A DNA stretch of 64,000 nt. Origin: Clostridium pasteurianum BC1 (GTDB lineage Bacteria; Bacillota; Clostridia; Clostridiales; Clostridiaceae). Numbering within the stretch: the first letter of the stretch is position 1; every line of letters starts with the position of its first letter. Below, piece after piece: positions 55,728 to 64,000 of this stretch. Below the pieces are notes generated by a model. It was not told the DNA's origin and did not search any database. It saw nothing but the letters and a program-made list of their open reading frames with translations. Both the position numbers and the translations under genes were made by a program. The stretch lies in the NCBI RefSeq assembly GCF_000389635.1, contig NC_021182.1:2170001-2234000 (forward strand), in the 5' to 3' direction.

Positions 55728-56756
55728 ATGAGTATAAGAGAGATAATTGAGGAAAAAGAAAAGAAATCAATGAATATTTGCGGTACTATCTCTGTAAAGA
55801 CAATAGGAAGAGAAATAAAAGAAGAACCTGATGAAATAAGAACTTCCTTTATGGTAGATAGAGATAGAATAGTTCACAGCAAATCCTTTAGAAGATTAAA
55901 ACACAAAACTCAGGTCTTTATAAAACCCTTTGGTGACCATTATAGAACAAGACTTACCCATACGGTTGAAGTATCACAAATTGCTAGAACTATAGGAAAA
56001 GGTATAGGGTTAAATGAAGATCTTATAGAAGCCATTTCATTGGGACATGACATAGGACATGTGGCTTTTGCACATAATGGAGAAGAAATTCTAAATGAAC
56101 TTTTACCAAATGGGTTTAGTCATAATATTAATAGCATAAGAGTACTTACTAAGCTTGAAAATCAAGGTAAAGGCTTAAACCTTACTAAAGAGGTATTAGA
56201 TGGAATACTTAATCACAGTGGATTTTCTAACAAAAATAAAAGGGCATTTACTTTAGAAGGTCAAGTAGTTAAATATAGTGATAAAATTGCATATGTAAAT
56301 CATGATATAGATGATTCCATAAGGGCGGGAATTTTACATGAGGAGGAATTACCAAAGGACTATATAGAAATCTTAGGAACTAACTGTAGTAATAGGGTAG
56401 ATACTTTGGTTAAAGATTGTATATATAATACTCTTAAAAATATTGAAGAGGGTAAAATAGAAGTAAGTTTAAGTAAAGATATAGAATCAGCACTTTTAGG
56501 TCTTAGAAGCTTTATGTTTAAGAATGTATATAGTGGCAGTAAACTCAAGGTTGAAAGGAATAAAGCTAAGTTTATTCTTGAACAGGTATTTTTTTATTTT
56601 TTAAAGAATGAAAAAGAGCTTCCACAATTTTATAGAGGTATAGTTAATAGAGAGGGACTTTATCAAGGGGTTGCTGATTACATATCTGGAATGAGCGATG
56701 ATTATTGCTTACTAACCTTTAATGAAAAATATGTACCCAAATTAGTAGTTTATTGA
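55728..56756 (+). CDS. dgt: dNTP triphosphohydrolase (Dgt-like, HD domain)
   Basis: The enzyme cleaves dNTPs to deoxynucleoside and triphosphate. The HD metal ligands are [26 protein letters not shown] and, later, [14 protein letters not shown]. The N-terminal [12 protein letters not shown] signature is typical of Dgt. ATG 55728 follows TAGGTGA; GTG 55719 is the alternative. Length is 342 residues. It lies upstream of dnaG-sigA, as in other clostridia, which links nucleotide pools to replication initiation. Confidence 0.93.
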   Translation: MSIREIIEEKEKKSMNICGTISVKTIGREIKEEPDEIRTSFMVDRDRIVHSKSFRRLKHKTQVFIKPFGDHYRTRLTHTVEVSQIARTIGKGIGLNEDLIEAISLGHDIGHVAFAHNGEEILNELLPNGFSHNINSIRVLTKLENQGKGLNLTKEVLDGILNHSGFSNKNKRAFTLEGQVVKYSDKIAYVNHDIDDSIRAGILHEEELPKDYIEILGTNCSNRVDTLVKDCIYNTLKNIEEGKIEVSLSKDIESALLGLRSFMFKNVYSGSKLKVERNKAKFILEQVFFYFLKNEKELPQFYRGIVNREGLYQGVADYISGMSDDYCLLTFNEKYVPKLVVY

Positions 56757-56888
56757 AATAATTAGAATAATTTATCATTTAATTTGGGCAAAATAGTTTG
56801 TGGATAATAAAATTAACAATAAATTAAATAAATTTTTAAAAATAAGAAGGAATTTAAAAGTTTTTGTCGAAATACTAGATGTTTGGTG

Positions 56889-57045
56889 TTAGGCATCTAA
56901 GAAAATAGGAAGGCAAAGGTGTTGGTATATTCTGTATCAGACCAGAATGCAGATTCCTATGATAATGCTGCATAGGGATTTAAAGAAGTATATGATGCAA
57001 AATAAACTAGCATACTGACTGATTATTTTTTTTGAGATGTCTTAA
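56889..57045 (+). mobile_element. AGGCAT inverted-repeat element, full copy H (dgt-dnaG gap)
   Basis: The left end TTAGGCATCT (56889-56898) and the right end AGATGTCTTAA (57035-57045) with CTAGCATACTGACTGATTAT are inverted repeats of 157 bp total with no open frame. The centre (ATGCAGATTCCTATGATAATG) resembles the centre of the cdd-era copy. It ends 27 bases before the dnaG start. The 56757-56888 stretch upstream shows nothing I can name. Confidence 0.75.
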
Positions 57046-57072
57046 AATAATTAGTTGGGTGGGAGTGTGCTG

Positions 57073-58845
57073 GTGATACCTGAAGATGTTATAGAAAAAA
57101 TTAAATATGAAAATGATATTGTAGATGTAATATCTGATACGGTTAAGCTTAAAAGAAGTGGTAGAAACTATATGGGACTTTGTCCTTTTCATAGCGAAAA
57201 GTCCCCTTCATTTAGTGTATCTGTGGATAAACAGATATATAAATGCTTTGGCTGTGGTGAAGCAGGAAATGTAATTACCTTTGTGATGAAAACAAAAAAT
57301 TTGTCATTTATAGAAGCAGTAAAAACACTTGCGGAAAGAATTCATATGGATTTAGATTATTTAGAAAAGGGCAATAGCAAGAAAAAGAATGAAAATGATA
57401 AACTTTTTAAACTTAATGTAGATGCTGCAAGATTTTTTTTCTCTAATTTAAATTCAAATAAAATGGCGAAAAATTATTTCATAGGCAGAGGTATATTGGA
57501 GAGCACCATAAGAAGCTTTGGCTTAGGATATGCACTAAATGATTGGCATGGAATAATGAATTTCCTAAAGAAAAAAGGTTATTCTGATTTAGACCTATTA
57601 AATGCTGGTTTAATAATAAAAAATGAAAAGGGCAACAAATATGACAGATTCAGAAATAGGGTTATATTTCCTGTATTTGATTATAAAGGAAAAGTTATTG
57701 GCTTTGGGGGAAGGGTTTTAGATGATTCAAAACCAAAATATTTAAATTCACCAGAAACTGCCTTGTTTAAAAAGGGAATAAACCTATATGGATTAAATTT
57801 TGCACTGAAAAGAGACAATAAAAGAACATTTATAATAGTTGAAGGCTATATGGATTGTATAACTCTTCATCAATATGGAATTACTAATACAGTGGCTTCA
57901 CTTGGTACTGCTCTTACGGTAAATCAAGCAAAACTTTTAAAAAGATATGCTGATAATATAATAATATCCTATGATGCAGACACAGCAGGTCAGACAGCTA
58001 CTCTAAGAGGATTGAAGATATTAAGAGATGTAGGACTCGTTGTAAAAGTATTGAAGGTACCCGAAGGAAAGGATCCAGATGAATTCATAAGAAATAATGG
58101 TAAAGAGGCTTTTGAAGTGCTTATAAATAATGCTATGCCCATTATAGATTATAGAATTAAAATGGCAGGAGATAATATTAACTTTAAAAATAATGAGGAA
58201 ATACCTGCATATATAAAGCAAATAGCTGATATTTTAATTGATCTAGATCCCATCGAAAAGGATGTTTATATTAAAAAAGTTTCAGAAAATACAGATATAA
58301 AAGAGCAAGCAATTTATGACCTTTTAAGTGAAGAAATGCATAAAAACACTAATGATTTACAAAACGTGAATAATATGGATAATTATGGACAAAAATTATA
58401 TTTAGAGCCTGCTTATATTAAAGCGGAAAGACTTTTATTGAAACTTATGAATTTTAATAGAGAAGCATATGATTATATAACGGAAAAATTATCTTCTGAT
58501 GATTTAAACTTAGAAAGTCATAAGAAAATATTCAATTTAATAATTGAAAATAGATCCCTAGATGAAGAACATAGAAAAAAGGCAATAGAAATGAAGTGTA
58601 CTGACCCGGAAAGTTCTTCTGAATGGATAAATATTTGTGAAGAAAAATTTAATAATAATAATTGCGATATGGAAGAACTTATTGATGATTATATAATTAA
58701 TGTTAAAAAATTTAAATTAGAGGAGTCAAAAAAGGAAATAATGAAAGAGATAAAGTATTATGAAACTAAGGGAATGGTTGAAAAATCTTTGGAGAAAGTA
58801 AAAGAGTTAAATATGATTCAAGAAGAAATAAATAACTTGCTATAA
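57073..58845 (+). CDS. dnaG: DNA primase
   Basis: DnaG makes RNA primers for replication. The CHC2 zinc finger (CPFHSEKSPSFSVSVDK...CFGCGEAGN) is at residues 35-65, the RNA polymerase domain has IGFGGRVLDDSKPKYLNSPET, the TOPRIM domain has IVEGYMDCI and SYDADTAGQTA, and a C-terminal DnaB-binding domain follows. GTG 57073 is the likely start (GGGAG seven bases before; ensuing IPEDVIEKI is the usual N-terminus). Length is 590 residues. sigA follows after 21 bases, the normal macromolecular-synthesis operon. Confidence 0.97.
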   Translation: MIPEDVIEKIKYENDIVDVISDTVKLKRSGRNYMGLCPFHSEKSPSFSVSVDKQIYKCFGCGEAGNVITFVMKTKNLSFIEAVKTLAERIHMDLDYLEKGNSKKKNENDKLFKLNVDAARFFFSNLNSNKMAKNYFIGRGILESTIRSFGLGYALNDWHGIMNFLKKKGYSDLDLLNAGLIIKNEKGNKYDRFRNRVIFPVFDYKGKVIGFGGRVLDDSKPKYLNSPETALFKKGINLYGLNFALKRDNKRTFIIVEGYMDCITLHQYGITNTVASLGTALTVNQAKLLKRYADNIIISYDADTAGQTATLRGLKILRDVGLVVKVLKVPEGKDPDEFIRNNGKEAFEVLINNAMPIIDYRIKMAGDNINFKNNEEIPAYIKQIADILIDLDPIEKDVYIKKVSENTDIKEQAIYDLLSEEMHKNTNDLQNVNNMDNYGQKLYLEPAYIKAERLLLKLMNFNREAYDYITEKLSSDDLNLESHKKIFNLIIENRSLDEEHRKKAIEMKCTDPESSSEWINICEEKFNNNNCDMEELIDDYIINVKKFKLEESKKEIMKEIKYYETKGMVEKSLEKVKELNMIQEEINNLL

Positions 58846-58866
58846 ACACGAAAGGAGGATATTTCC

Positions 58867-59988
58867 ATGAAAGAAAAGAAACAAAGTGAAGCAGAAGTTA
58901 AAGGTGTGGAGCAAGAGGCCAATTTAAAAACTCAAAGTGAAAAAATGGAGTTTGTAAAAAAACTTGTAGATAAAGGTAAGAAAAAGGGTAATTTGACATA
59001 TAAGGAAATAATGGATGAACTGGAAAATATAGACTTGAGTCCGGAACAAATTGAGAAAGTATATGAAGTCTTAGAGACAATGGGTATTGATATTATTGGA
59101 GATATTCAAGATATAGAAGTTGAAGAAGAAGAATTAGATTTGTCTGTCCCAGAAGGAATAGCTATAGATGATCCTGTTAGAATGTACCTCAAGGAAATTG
59201 GTAAAGTACCACTATTATCTCCTGATGAGGAAATTAATCTTGCACAAAGAATAGAAGATGGAGATCAGGTAGCAAAGAAAAAATTAGCGGAAGCCAATTT
59301 AAGGCTTGTGGTGAGTATAGCAAAAAGATATGTTGGCAGAGGAATGCAATTTTTGGATTTAATACAAGAGGGAAATCTTGGACTTATAAAAGCTGTAGAA
59401 AAATTTGACTACAGAAAAGGATATAAATTTAGTACTTATGCTACTTGGTGGATTAGGCAGGCTATTACAAGAGCCATAGCAGATCAAGCAAGAACTATAA
59501 GAATACCAGTACACATGGTAGAGACTATTAATAAATTAATAAGAGTTTCAAGGCAGCTTCTTCAAGAGCTTGGTAGGGAACCGCAGGCAGAAGAAATTGC
59601 CAAGATTATGGAAATGCCCGTGGATAAAGTAAGAGAAATTATGAAAATAGCTCAAGAGCCAGTTTCTCTTGAAACTCCTATAGGCGAAGAAGAAGATAGC
59701 CATCTTGGTGATTTTATTCCAGATGATGATGCACCAGCGCCAGCAGAAGCGGCTGCATTTACTATGCTTAAAGAGCAACTTATAAATGTACTTGACACAC
59801 TAACTCCTCGTGAAGAAAAGGTACTTAGATTGAGATTTGGACTGGATGATGGAAGAGCCAGAACTCTTGAAGAAGTGGGAAAAGAGTTTAATGTTACAAG
59901 AGAGAGAATAAGACAGATAGAAGCAAAGGCACTTAGAAAATTAAGACATCCAAGCAGAAGTAAAAAGTTAAAAGATTATCTAGATTGA
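58867..59988 (+). CDS. sigA: RNA polymerase primary sigma factor SigA (RpoD)
   Basis: The housekeeping sigma factor. Region 1.2 ([18 protein letters not shown]), 2.3-2.4 ([37 protein letters not shown]) and 4.2 ([20 protein letters not shown]) are conserved. Region 1.1 (residues 1-90) is charged and starts [19 protein letters not shown]. Length is 373 residues. It is downstream of dnaG in the same operon and ends at a hairpin terminator. Confidence 0.99.
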   Translation: MKEKKQSEAEVKGVEQEANLKTQSEKMEFVKKLVDKGKKKGNLTYKEIMDELENIDLSPEQIEKVYEVLETMGIDIIGDIQDIEVEEEELDLSVPEGIAIDDPVRMYLKEIGKVPLLSPDEEINLAQRIEDGDQVAKKKLAEANLRLVVSIAKRYVGRGMQFLDLIQEGNLGLIKAVEKFDYRKGYKFSTYATWWIRQAITRAIADQARTIRIPVHMVETINKLIRVSRQLLQELGREPQAEEIAKIMEMPVDKVREIMKIAQEPVSLETPIGEEEDSHLGDFIPDDDAPAPAEAAAFTMLKEQLINVLDTLTPREEKVLRLRFGLDDGRARTLEEVGKEFNVTRERIRQIEAKALRKLRHPSRSKKLKDYLD

Positions 59989-59998
59989 TAATCTGAGA

Positions 59999-60034
59999 AA
60001 AACTGCAATCAGGTAAATGTGGTTGCGGTTTTTT
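59999..60034 (+). terminator. Terminator of dnaG-sigA
   Basis: AAAACTGCAATC (59999-60010) pairs with GGTTGCGGTTTT (60021-60032, two G-T pairs), then TT. Confidence 0.88.
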
Positions 60035-60092
60035 CCTATAAGTTTTAATAATGTTTCTTTTATGCTATAATAATTCTGGAGAAGGTGATAGA

Positions 60093-60983
60093 ATGGAATA
60101 TTTTAAACCCTTAGATAGAAGGAAAGGCATGGAATTTATAATTTTAATAACTTTATTATTTGATATTCTTATTGGCTTAGGTTCTATATATTTAAATGAC
60201 TATGTGCTTAATATTTTTTTAAGAGCCTTTTTAATTGCTTTTAATATATATCAATTTTACCATGTAGCGCTGTTCGTTACTCTTAATTATGCTGTGGATA
60301 ATGAAGCTTTTTATATAATCACTTTTGGGGGAATAAAAAAAACTATTTTACCCTTCAAAGAAATGGAAAGATACTGTAAATCCAGTGGGAGTATTGAGGC
60401 AGTAAAATTAAGTGGATATGGCAAAAAGAATTTTGTCATAGGAAAATGTTTTTTTAAAAAATTTGGATTTGTAAATATGTATGTGACCTCCAGTAAAAAT
60501 ATATTTTATCTAAAGAATAACCAAGAGGTATACGGAGTTTCGCCAGAAAGCTTTAAAAGCTTTGAAGATAAGTTAATATCTGAGAACATTGCTATAGGAG
60601 ATTGGCATGTAAAATTAAATAAGCCTATGAATCTATATAGGGATAAGCACTTCATGATACCATTGATTGTATCAATAATTATAATTACATTTTTTACATT
60701 ACACCCAGCTATACTCTACTATAAAAACTTACTTCCATCATCTATGCCATTAAGCTTTAATATAAAATTTCAACCAACTATTATTGGTACAAGCAGAGAC
60801 TTTTTATTCAAGCAAATGAGTTATAGTGCATTTAATACAGCAATATTATTATGCATGTATTTTGCTGCACATTTTAGTGCAAAGCATAATAGAAAATCCG
60901 CCTATAAATATATATATGTTTCTCTTATTATAGCTTTGATTTTTTTGTTAATTCAGCAAAGAATAATATCAAGGGTTATTTAA
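60093..60983 (+). CDS. Membrane protein with PH-like domain, function unknown
   Basis: A 296-residue protein with two N-terminal membrane spans (about 12-33 and 40-70), a soluble segment with a bacterial-PH-like pattern (FYIITFGGIKKTILPFKEMERY, NVYLKNNQEVYGVSPESFKSF), and at least three C-terminal spans (about 195-215, 255-272, 278-293). I do not recognise a named family. ATG 60093 follows GGAGAAGGTGA; ATG 60051 lies before the promoter-like TATAAT at 60066. It stands alone between the sigA terminator and a structured gap. Confidence 0.75.
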   Translation: MEYFKPLDRRKGMEFIILITLLFDILIGLGSIYLNDYVLNIFLRAFLIAFNIYQFYHVALFVTLNYAVDNEAFYIITFGGIKKTILPFKEMERYCKSSGSIEAVKLSGYGKKNFVIGKCFFKKFGFVNMYVTSSKNIFYLKNNQEVYGVSPESFKSFEDKLISENIAIGDWHVKLNKPMNLYRDKHFMIPLIVSIIIITFFTLHPAILYYKNLLPSSMPLSFNIKFQPTIIGTSRDFLFKQMSYSAFNTAILLCMYFAAHFSAKHNRKSAYKYIYVSLIIALIFLLIQQRIISRVI

Positions 60984-61000
60984 TAGCTGCTTTCACAGAG

Positions 61001-61105
61001 AGGGATGGATAACGGCTGCTACGTCCCTGGATAACGATTTCTAAGTTTCAGCTGGAGAAAAAAACTCCACCTGAAACAAAGAACTCTGTTTATCAGAAAT
61101 TTGTT
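61001..61105 (+). ncRNA. Candidate structured RNA upstream of trmK
   Basis: Three helices are visible in 105 bases: AGGGATG (61001-61007) with CGTCCCT (61022-61028); GTTTCAGCTGGAG (61045-61057) with CTCCACCTGAAAC (61065-61077), one internal mismatch; and an outer pairing of about 61033-61042 with 61095-61105. GGATAACG is repeated directly (61008 and 61029). It does not match any riboswitch class I know. It could be a leader, a small RNA or a decayed repeat. Confidence 0.4.
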
Positions 61106-61207
61106 AATGTAAATTATATAGCAAGAGTGTGAACTACTATTAAGTAAGGTTTATTGATGTTAAAGTAAATAATAAGCTAATGAAGTATTGTATATAGGGG
61201 TGTAGAG

Positions 61208-61897
61208 ATGGACATAAGTAATAGATTGAAAAGTATTGCAAATATGGTTGAAAAATGTGAATGTATTGCAGATGTAGGTACAGATCATGCGTATTTACCT
61301 ATATATTTAGTGGAACAGGGGATTTGTAATAGAGCTATTGCCTCTGATATAAATAAGGGGCCTGTAGAAAAGGCAAAACGCAATATTTATTTTTCACACA
61401 GATCAGAGCAGATACAATGTAGGTTGGGAGCTGGACTTACTACAATTTTGCCACAAGAGGTAAATTGTGCTGTTATAGCAGGGATGGGTGGAAATTTAAT
61501 AAGAGATATATTAGAAGAGAGTATTGATGTTTTCAAAAGTTTAGATTATGTAATTTTACAGCCCGTTCAGAATGTAGATGTACTTAGAAAATATATCTTG
61601 GAAAATGGCTATAATATAATTGACGAGGAACTTTGTGTTGATGAGAATAAATACTATGAGATTATAAAAATCGCTTATGATAGTAAGCTTGAAAAGTTTG
61701 ATAATATATATTGTGAAATAAGTAAAAAACTACTAGAAAAAAAACATCCACTTTTAAAAAAATATATCTTTTTTAAAATTAGAAAATATGATAAAATATT
61801 AACTGATATAAATTATACTAGTAAACTTGCAATGAGTAGAAAATGTGAATTAGAAGGAAAGGTCATAAAACTTAAGGAGTTGTTGAAATGTCTTTAA
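61208..61897 (+). CDS. trmK: tRNA (adenine22-N1)-methyltransferase TrmK
   Basis: TrmK methylates A22 of bacterial tRNAs. The SAM-binding motif CIADVGTDHAYLPIYLVEQG and SDINKGPVEKAKRNI are the family signature, with catalytic NPPY-like region replaced by VILQPVQNVDVLRKY, as usual for TrmK. A helical C-terminal part follows. Length is 229 residues, start ATG 61208 after TAGGGGTGTAGAG. It overlaps the Nif3-like gene by 10 bases. Order sigA...trmK-yqfO is conserved in Firmicutes. Confidence 0.95.
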   Translation: MDISNRLKSIANMVEKCECIADVGTDHAYLPIYLVEQGICNRAIASDINKGPVEKAKRNIYFSHRSEQIQCRLGAGLTTILPQEVNCAVIAGMGGNLIRDILEESIDVFKSLDYVILQPVQNVDVLRKYILENGYNIIDEELCVDENKYYEIIKIAYDSKLEKFDNIYCEISKKLLEKKHPLLKKYIFFKIRKYDKILTDINYTSKLAMSRKCELEGKVIKLKELLKCL

Positions 61898-62703
61898 GAG
61901 TTAAGGATATCTGTTCCATTATGGAGAAAGTTGCACCTAAAAAATTAAGCCAAAATTATGACAATGTTGGACTTATGGTTGGAAATTTCGAGAAAAATAT
62001 AAGTTCTATTTTAGTTGCACTGGATTGTACTTTAACTGTTATTGAGGAAGCTAAGAGGAAAAAATGTAATTTTATATTTACACATCACCCTCTACTCTTT
62101 AAAAGACCAAATTCCATAACCACGGGAACCCTCCTTGGAGAAAAAATTATAAAATTAATTAAAGATGATATAGATTTATATTCCAGTCATACTAATTTGG
62201 ACTCTGTAAAGGGTGGATTAAACGATATATTGGTAGAAATTTTAGGGTTCTCTAATGCAAGTGTAATAGAACCATCAACAGCTGAAGGTTTTAATGATGG
62301 AAATTCTGGTATTGGAAGAGTTGTAGTTTTAGATAAAAGAATTAAACTTTCTGAGTTATGTGAATTAGTAAAGGAGAAACTGGAACTTACTCATTTAACA
62401 TATACTGGTGAGGAAGAAAGTTTTATTGAAAAAATAGCATTGATTAATGGCAGTGGAACTTCTTATATGGATATGAGCAGAAAATTAGGTGTAGATTGTA
62501 TAATTACAGGAGATGTGACTTATCATTATGCTAGTGATTATGCTGAAATGGGTATAGCTGTCATTGATGCAGGACATTTTGGAACAGAATGGCTTGCATT
62601 AAAGAAAGTAGCCTCTGTTCTTAAAAATGAAATTAATAAATTAGGATATAATAATTCTGTATTATTATCAGAAGTTACAAGAAATCCATACAAAACGAAG
62701 TAG
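61888..62703 (+). CDS. Nif3-like dinuclear metal centre protein (YqfO)
   Basis: The 271-residue protein has the Nif3 metal ligands in FIFTHHPLLFKRP, SSHTNLD and IDAGHFGTEW. It is a short form without the inserted PII-like domain found in Bacillus YqfO (about 370 residues). Some members act as GTP cyclohydrolase-like or metal-trafficking proteins; the true substrate is unknown. Its start lies inside trmK with AAGGAG upstream, so translation is coupled. Confidence 0.92.
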   Translation: MSLRVKDICSIMEKVAPKKLSQNYDNVGLMVGNFEKNISSILVALDCTLTVIEEAKRKKCNFIFTHHPLLFKRPNSITTGTLLGEKIIKLIKDDIDLYSSHTNLDSVKGGLNDILVEILGFSNASVIEPSTAEGFNDGNSGIGRVVVLDKRIKLSELCELVKEKLELTHLTYTGEEESFIEKIALINGSGTSYMDMSRKLGVDCIITGDVTYHYASDYAEMGIAVIDAGHFGTEWLALKKVASVLKNEINKLGYNNSVLLSEVTRNPYKTK

Positions 62704-62740
62704 GAATAGCTTAATGCTATTTCTGCTTCCTTTTGTTTTA
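62702..62740 (+). terminator. Likely terminator after Nif3-like gene
   Basis: AGGAATAGC (62702-62710) pairs with GCTATTTCT (62716-62724, one G-T pair); a T-rich tract (TTCCTTTTGTTTT) follows. Confidence 0.65.
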
Positions 62741-62817
62741 TATAGATAAATGCTTAATATTTGTTATTTATAACTAAAATACCTTACTTATTATAGAATC
62801 AGGGAGGAATGATTACT

Positions 62818-63552
62818 ATGGGTAATTCAAAATTATTACTTGAACTTCAAAGGTGTTATCAGGATATTGAAGAGAGCAAAAAGGTCTTAAATGATGGGTC
62901 ATATCTTTATTTATTAAAAAAGATGAAAAAAGAATTTGAAAATATGAAGGATAAATACAATGGAAAGCGTAAGGCTCTTGGAGATTTAAAAATTGAATAC
63001 ACTTCTATAGGTAAGGACTTAAGAAATTTAAAAAATAAAATAGATAAAAATGAACATGATTTATATAATAATGCTGATAATGATGTAAAATCTATAAATG
63101 CACTTCAAAACAATATTGAAATTAACAAAGAGAAATTAAAAGCTTTAGAGGATAAAGCTATAGAACTTTTAGAAGTAGAAGAAAAATTAAAACTAGATAT
63201 AGAGTCACTCAAAATGGATTTAATAAATGTTAAAAACAATTTTTATAATTATAAAAAAGTCACTAGTGAAAAAATAAATGATGCAAAAGATAAGTTAAAG
63301 GAATCAGAGGATAGAGTAGAGGAATTGAAAAAAATAATTCCAGAAAATGAATTAAAAGTATTTTATTCTATGATTGATAAGAGGAAAGTTGCAGTAGTAA
63401 AATTAAAAAATGAAATTTGTGAAGGCTGTAAAATGCGAGTTTCATCAGTGACTTTAGATAATATATACAAAGGAAAAGATATAGTGTATTGTGATAATTG
63501 TGGAAGGATTTTAATATATGATAATGGGAAAAAACTGAAAGAAGCTAAATGA
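62818..63552 (+). CDS. Coiled-coil protein with C-terminal C4-type zinc ribbon
   Basis: The 244-residue protein is almost entirely a long coiled coil (residues about 10-195, rich in Lys/Glu/Leu) ending in a zinc ribbon, CEGCKMRVSS...YCDNCGRI, with four cysteines. This architecture (C4-type zinc ribbon family) is conserved next to trmK-nif3 in Firmicutes. The role is not established; nucleic acid or protein scaffolding is likely. ATG 62818 follows GGGAGG by ten bases; ATG 62809 is too close. Confidence 0.88.
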   Translation: MGNSKLLLELQRCYQDIEESKKVLNDGSYLYLLKKMKKEFENMKDKYNGKRKALGDLKIEYTSIGKDLRNLKNKIDKNEHDLYNNADNDVKSINALQNNIEINKEKLKALEDKAIELLEVEEKLKLDIESLKMDLINVKNNFYNYKKVTSEKINDAKDKLKESEDRVEELKKIIPENELKVFYSMIDKRKVAVVKLKNEICEGCKMRVSSVTLDNIYKGKDIVYCDNCGRILIYDNGKKLKEAK

Positions 63553-63566
63553 AATTCAAAAAAACA

Positions 63567-63595
63567 TTGATTTTGTAATTGTAATGTGGTATTCT
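63567..63595 (+). promoter_or_regulatory. Promoter of rnpB
   Basis: TTGATT (63567-63572), a 17-base spacer and TATTCT (63590-63595) directly precede the RNase P RNA. Confidence 0.65.
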
Positions 63596-63602
63596 ATTAT
63601 TT

Positions 63603-63955
63603 GCGAGTAAGCCAGACAATCGCTGCTGCTTTTGCAGGAGAGGAAAGTCCGAGCTCCATAGGGCAGGGTGCCAGGTAACTCCTGGTGGAGGTGACTCTAA
63701 GGAAAGTGCAACAGAGATATACCGCTAAAGGTAGCTTTTAGCTATACTAGTAAGGGTGGAAAGGCGAGGTAAGAGCTCACCAGCACATTGGCAACTATGT
63801 GGCTATGTAAACCCCATCTGGAGCAAGATCGAATAGAAAGACTTTATGGAATGGCCCGTTCCGTCTTTGGGTGTATCGCTTGAGCCTATATGGTAACAAT
63901 AGGCCTAGATAGATGATTGTCTAATACAGAACTCGGCTTACAGGATTGCTCGTCC
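63603..63955 (+). ncRNA. rnpB: RNase P RNA
   Basis: The catalytic RNA of RNase P, which removes 5' leaders from tRNA precursors. Conserved blocks are GAGGAAAGTCCGAGCTCC (63638-63656 area) and ACAGAACTCGGCTTACAG (63926-63943), which form the P4 core region. The ends GCGAG (63603) and CTCGT (63949) pair as helix P1. The overall layout, with GGGCAGGGTGCCAGGTAACTCC after the first block, suggests type A, expected for clostridia. The exact ends are approximate. Confidence 0.95.
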
Positions 63956-63960
63956 ATTGA

Positions 63961-63992
63961 AAACACTAGGTTTCGTGCCTAGTGTTTTTTTA
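63961..63992 (+). terminator. Terminator of rnpB
   Basis: AAAACACTAGG (63961-63971) pairs with CCTAGTGTTTT (63979-63989), followed by a T run. Confidence 0.92.
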
Positions 63993-64000
63993 AGTCTAAC

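Overview
The window is a low-GC, AT-rich stretch of a spore-forming Firmicute, most likely a Clostridium of the sensu stricto group. The reasons are strong GGAGG-type ribosome binding sites, several TTG and GTG starts, sporulation genes (SpoIVFA/SpoIVFB-like pair, gpr, spoIIP, yqfC, yqfD, a CotS-like protein), a CIRCE-controlled hrcA-grpE-dnaK-dnaJ cluster, MinCDE (with MinE, unlike Bacillus) and a type-A-looking RNase P RNA. The gene order closely follows the Bacillus/Clostridium core chromosome. I cannot name the species from the sequence alone.

Layout. 1-4.8 kb: a tandem array of penicillin-binding protein 2 genes: the 3' end of one copy, one complete 917-residue copy and a third copy decayed by two deletions. 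4.8-8.5 kb: minC-minD-minE, then an M23-fold SpoIVFA-like gene and the SpoIVFB-like M50 protease. 8.6-15.5 kb: a radical SAM protein with its DUF2344 partner, ribonuclease G, and rplU-prp-rpmA-obgE-yhbY. 15.8-21.4 kb: nadD, yqeK, an LCP cell-wall ligase, an RluD-type pseudouridine synthase, a D,D-carboxypeptidase (minus strand) and comEA. 21.4-26 kb: a small kinase-like protein (minus), a stub of a P-type ATPase, a small unknown gene, comEC, holA and rpsT (minus). 26.3-29.3 kb: gpr, spoIIP and an unknown membrane-anchored protein. 29.5-41.4 kb: lepA, hemW, the heat-shock operon, prmA, rsmE, mtaB. 41.6-50.6 kb: hinT, rpsU, yqeY, yqfC, yqfD, pgpH, ybeY, a dgkA-PAP2 fusion, cdd, era, recO and a DUF4342 protein. 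50.9-54.3 kb: a CcpN-family repressor and ppdK. 54.3-63.6 kb: a CotS-like protein (minus), dgt, dnaG, sigA, a membrane protein, trmK, a Nif3-like protein and a zinc-ribbon coiled-coil protein. The window ends with rnpB.

How it fits together: most genes serve translation (ribosomal proteins, ribosome GTPases, rRNA/tRNA modification), replication start (dnaG, holA, sigA), envelope growth and division (PBP2, Min, LCP, carboxypeptidase, DgkA-PAP2), proteostasis and sporulation. Almost all are on the plus strand in short operons separated by clear hairpin terminators.

The most interesting non-coding signal is a dispersed family of inverted-repeat elements ending in (T)TAGGCAT...ATGCCTAA. Copies lie in at least eight intergenic gaps, apparently always in the same orientation, and several end 16-50 bases before the next start codon. 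Other points of interest are the decaying PBP2 array, two compact structured regions (38148-38255 and 61001-61105), apparent CTG and ATT/ATC start codons (recO, ccpN), and duplicated CcpN-like boxes upstream of ccpN.
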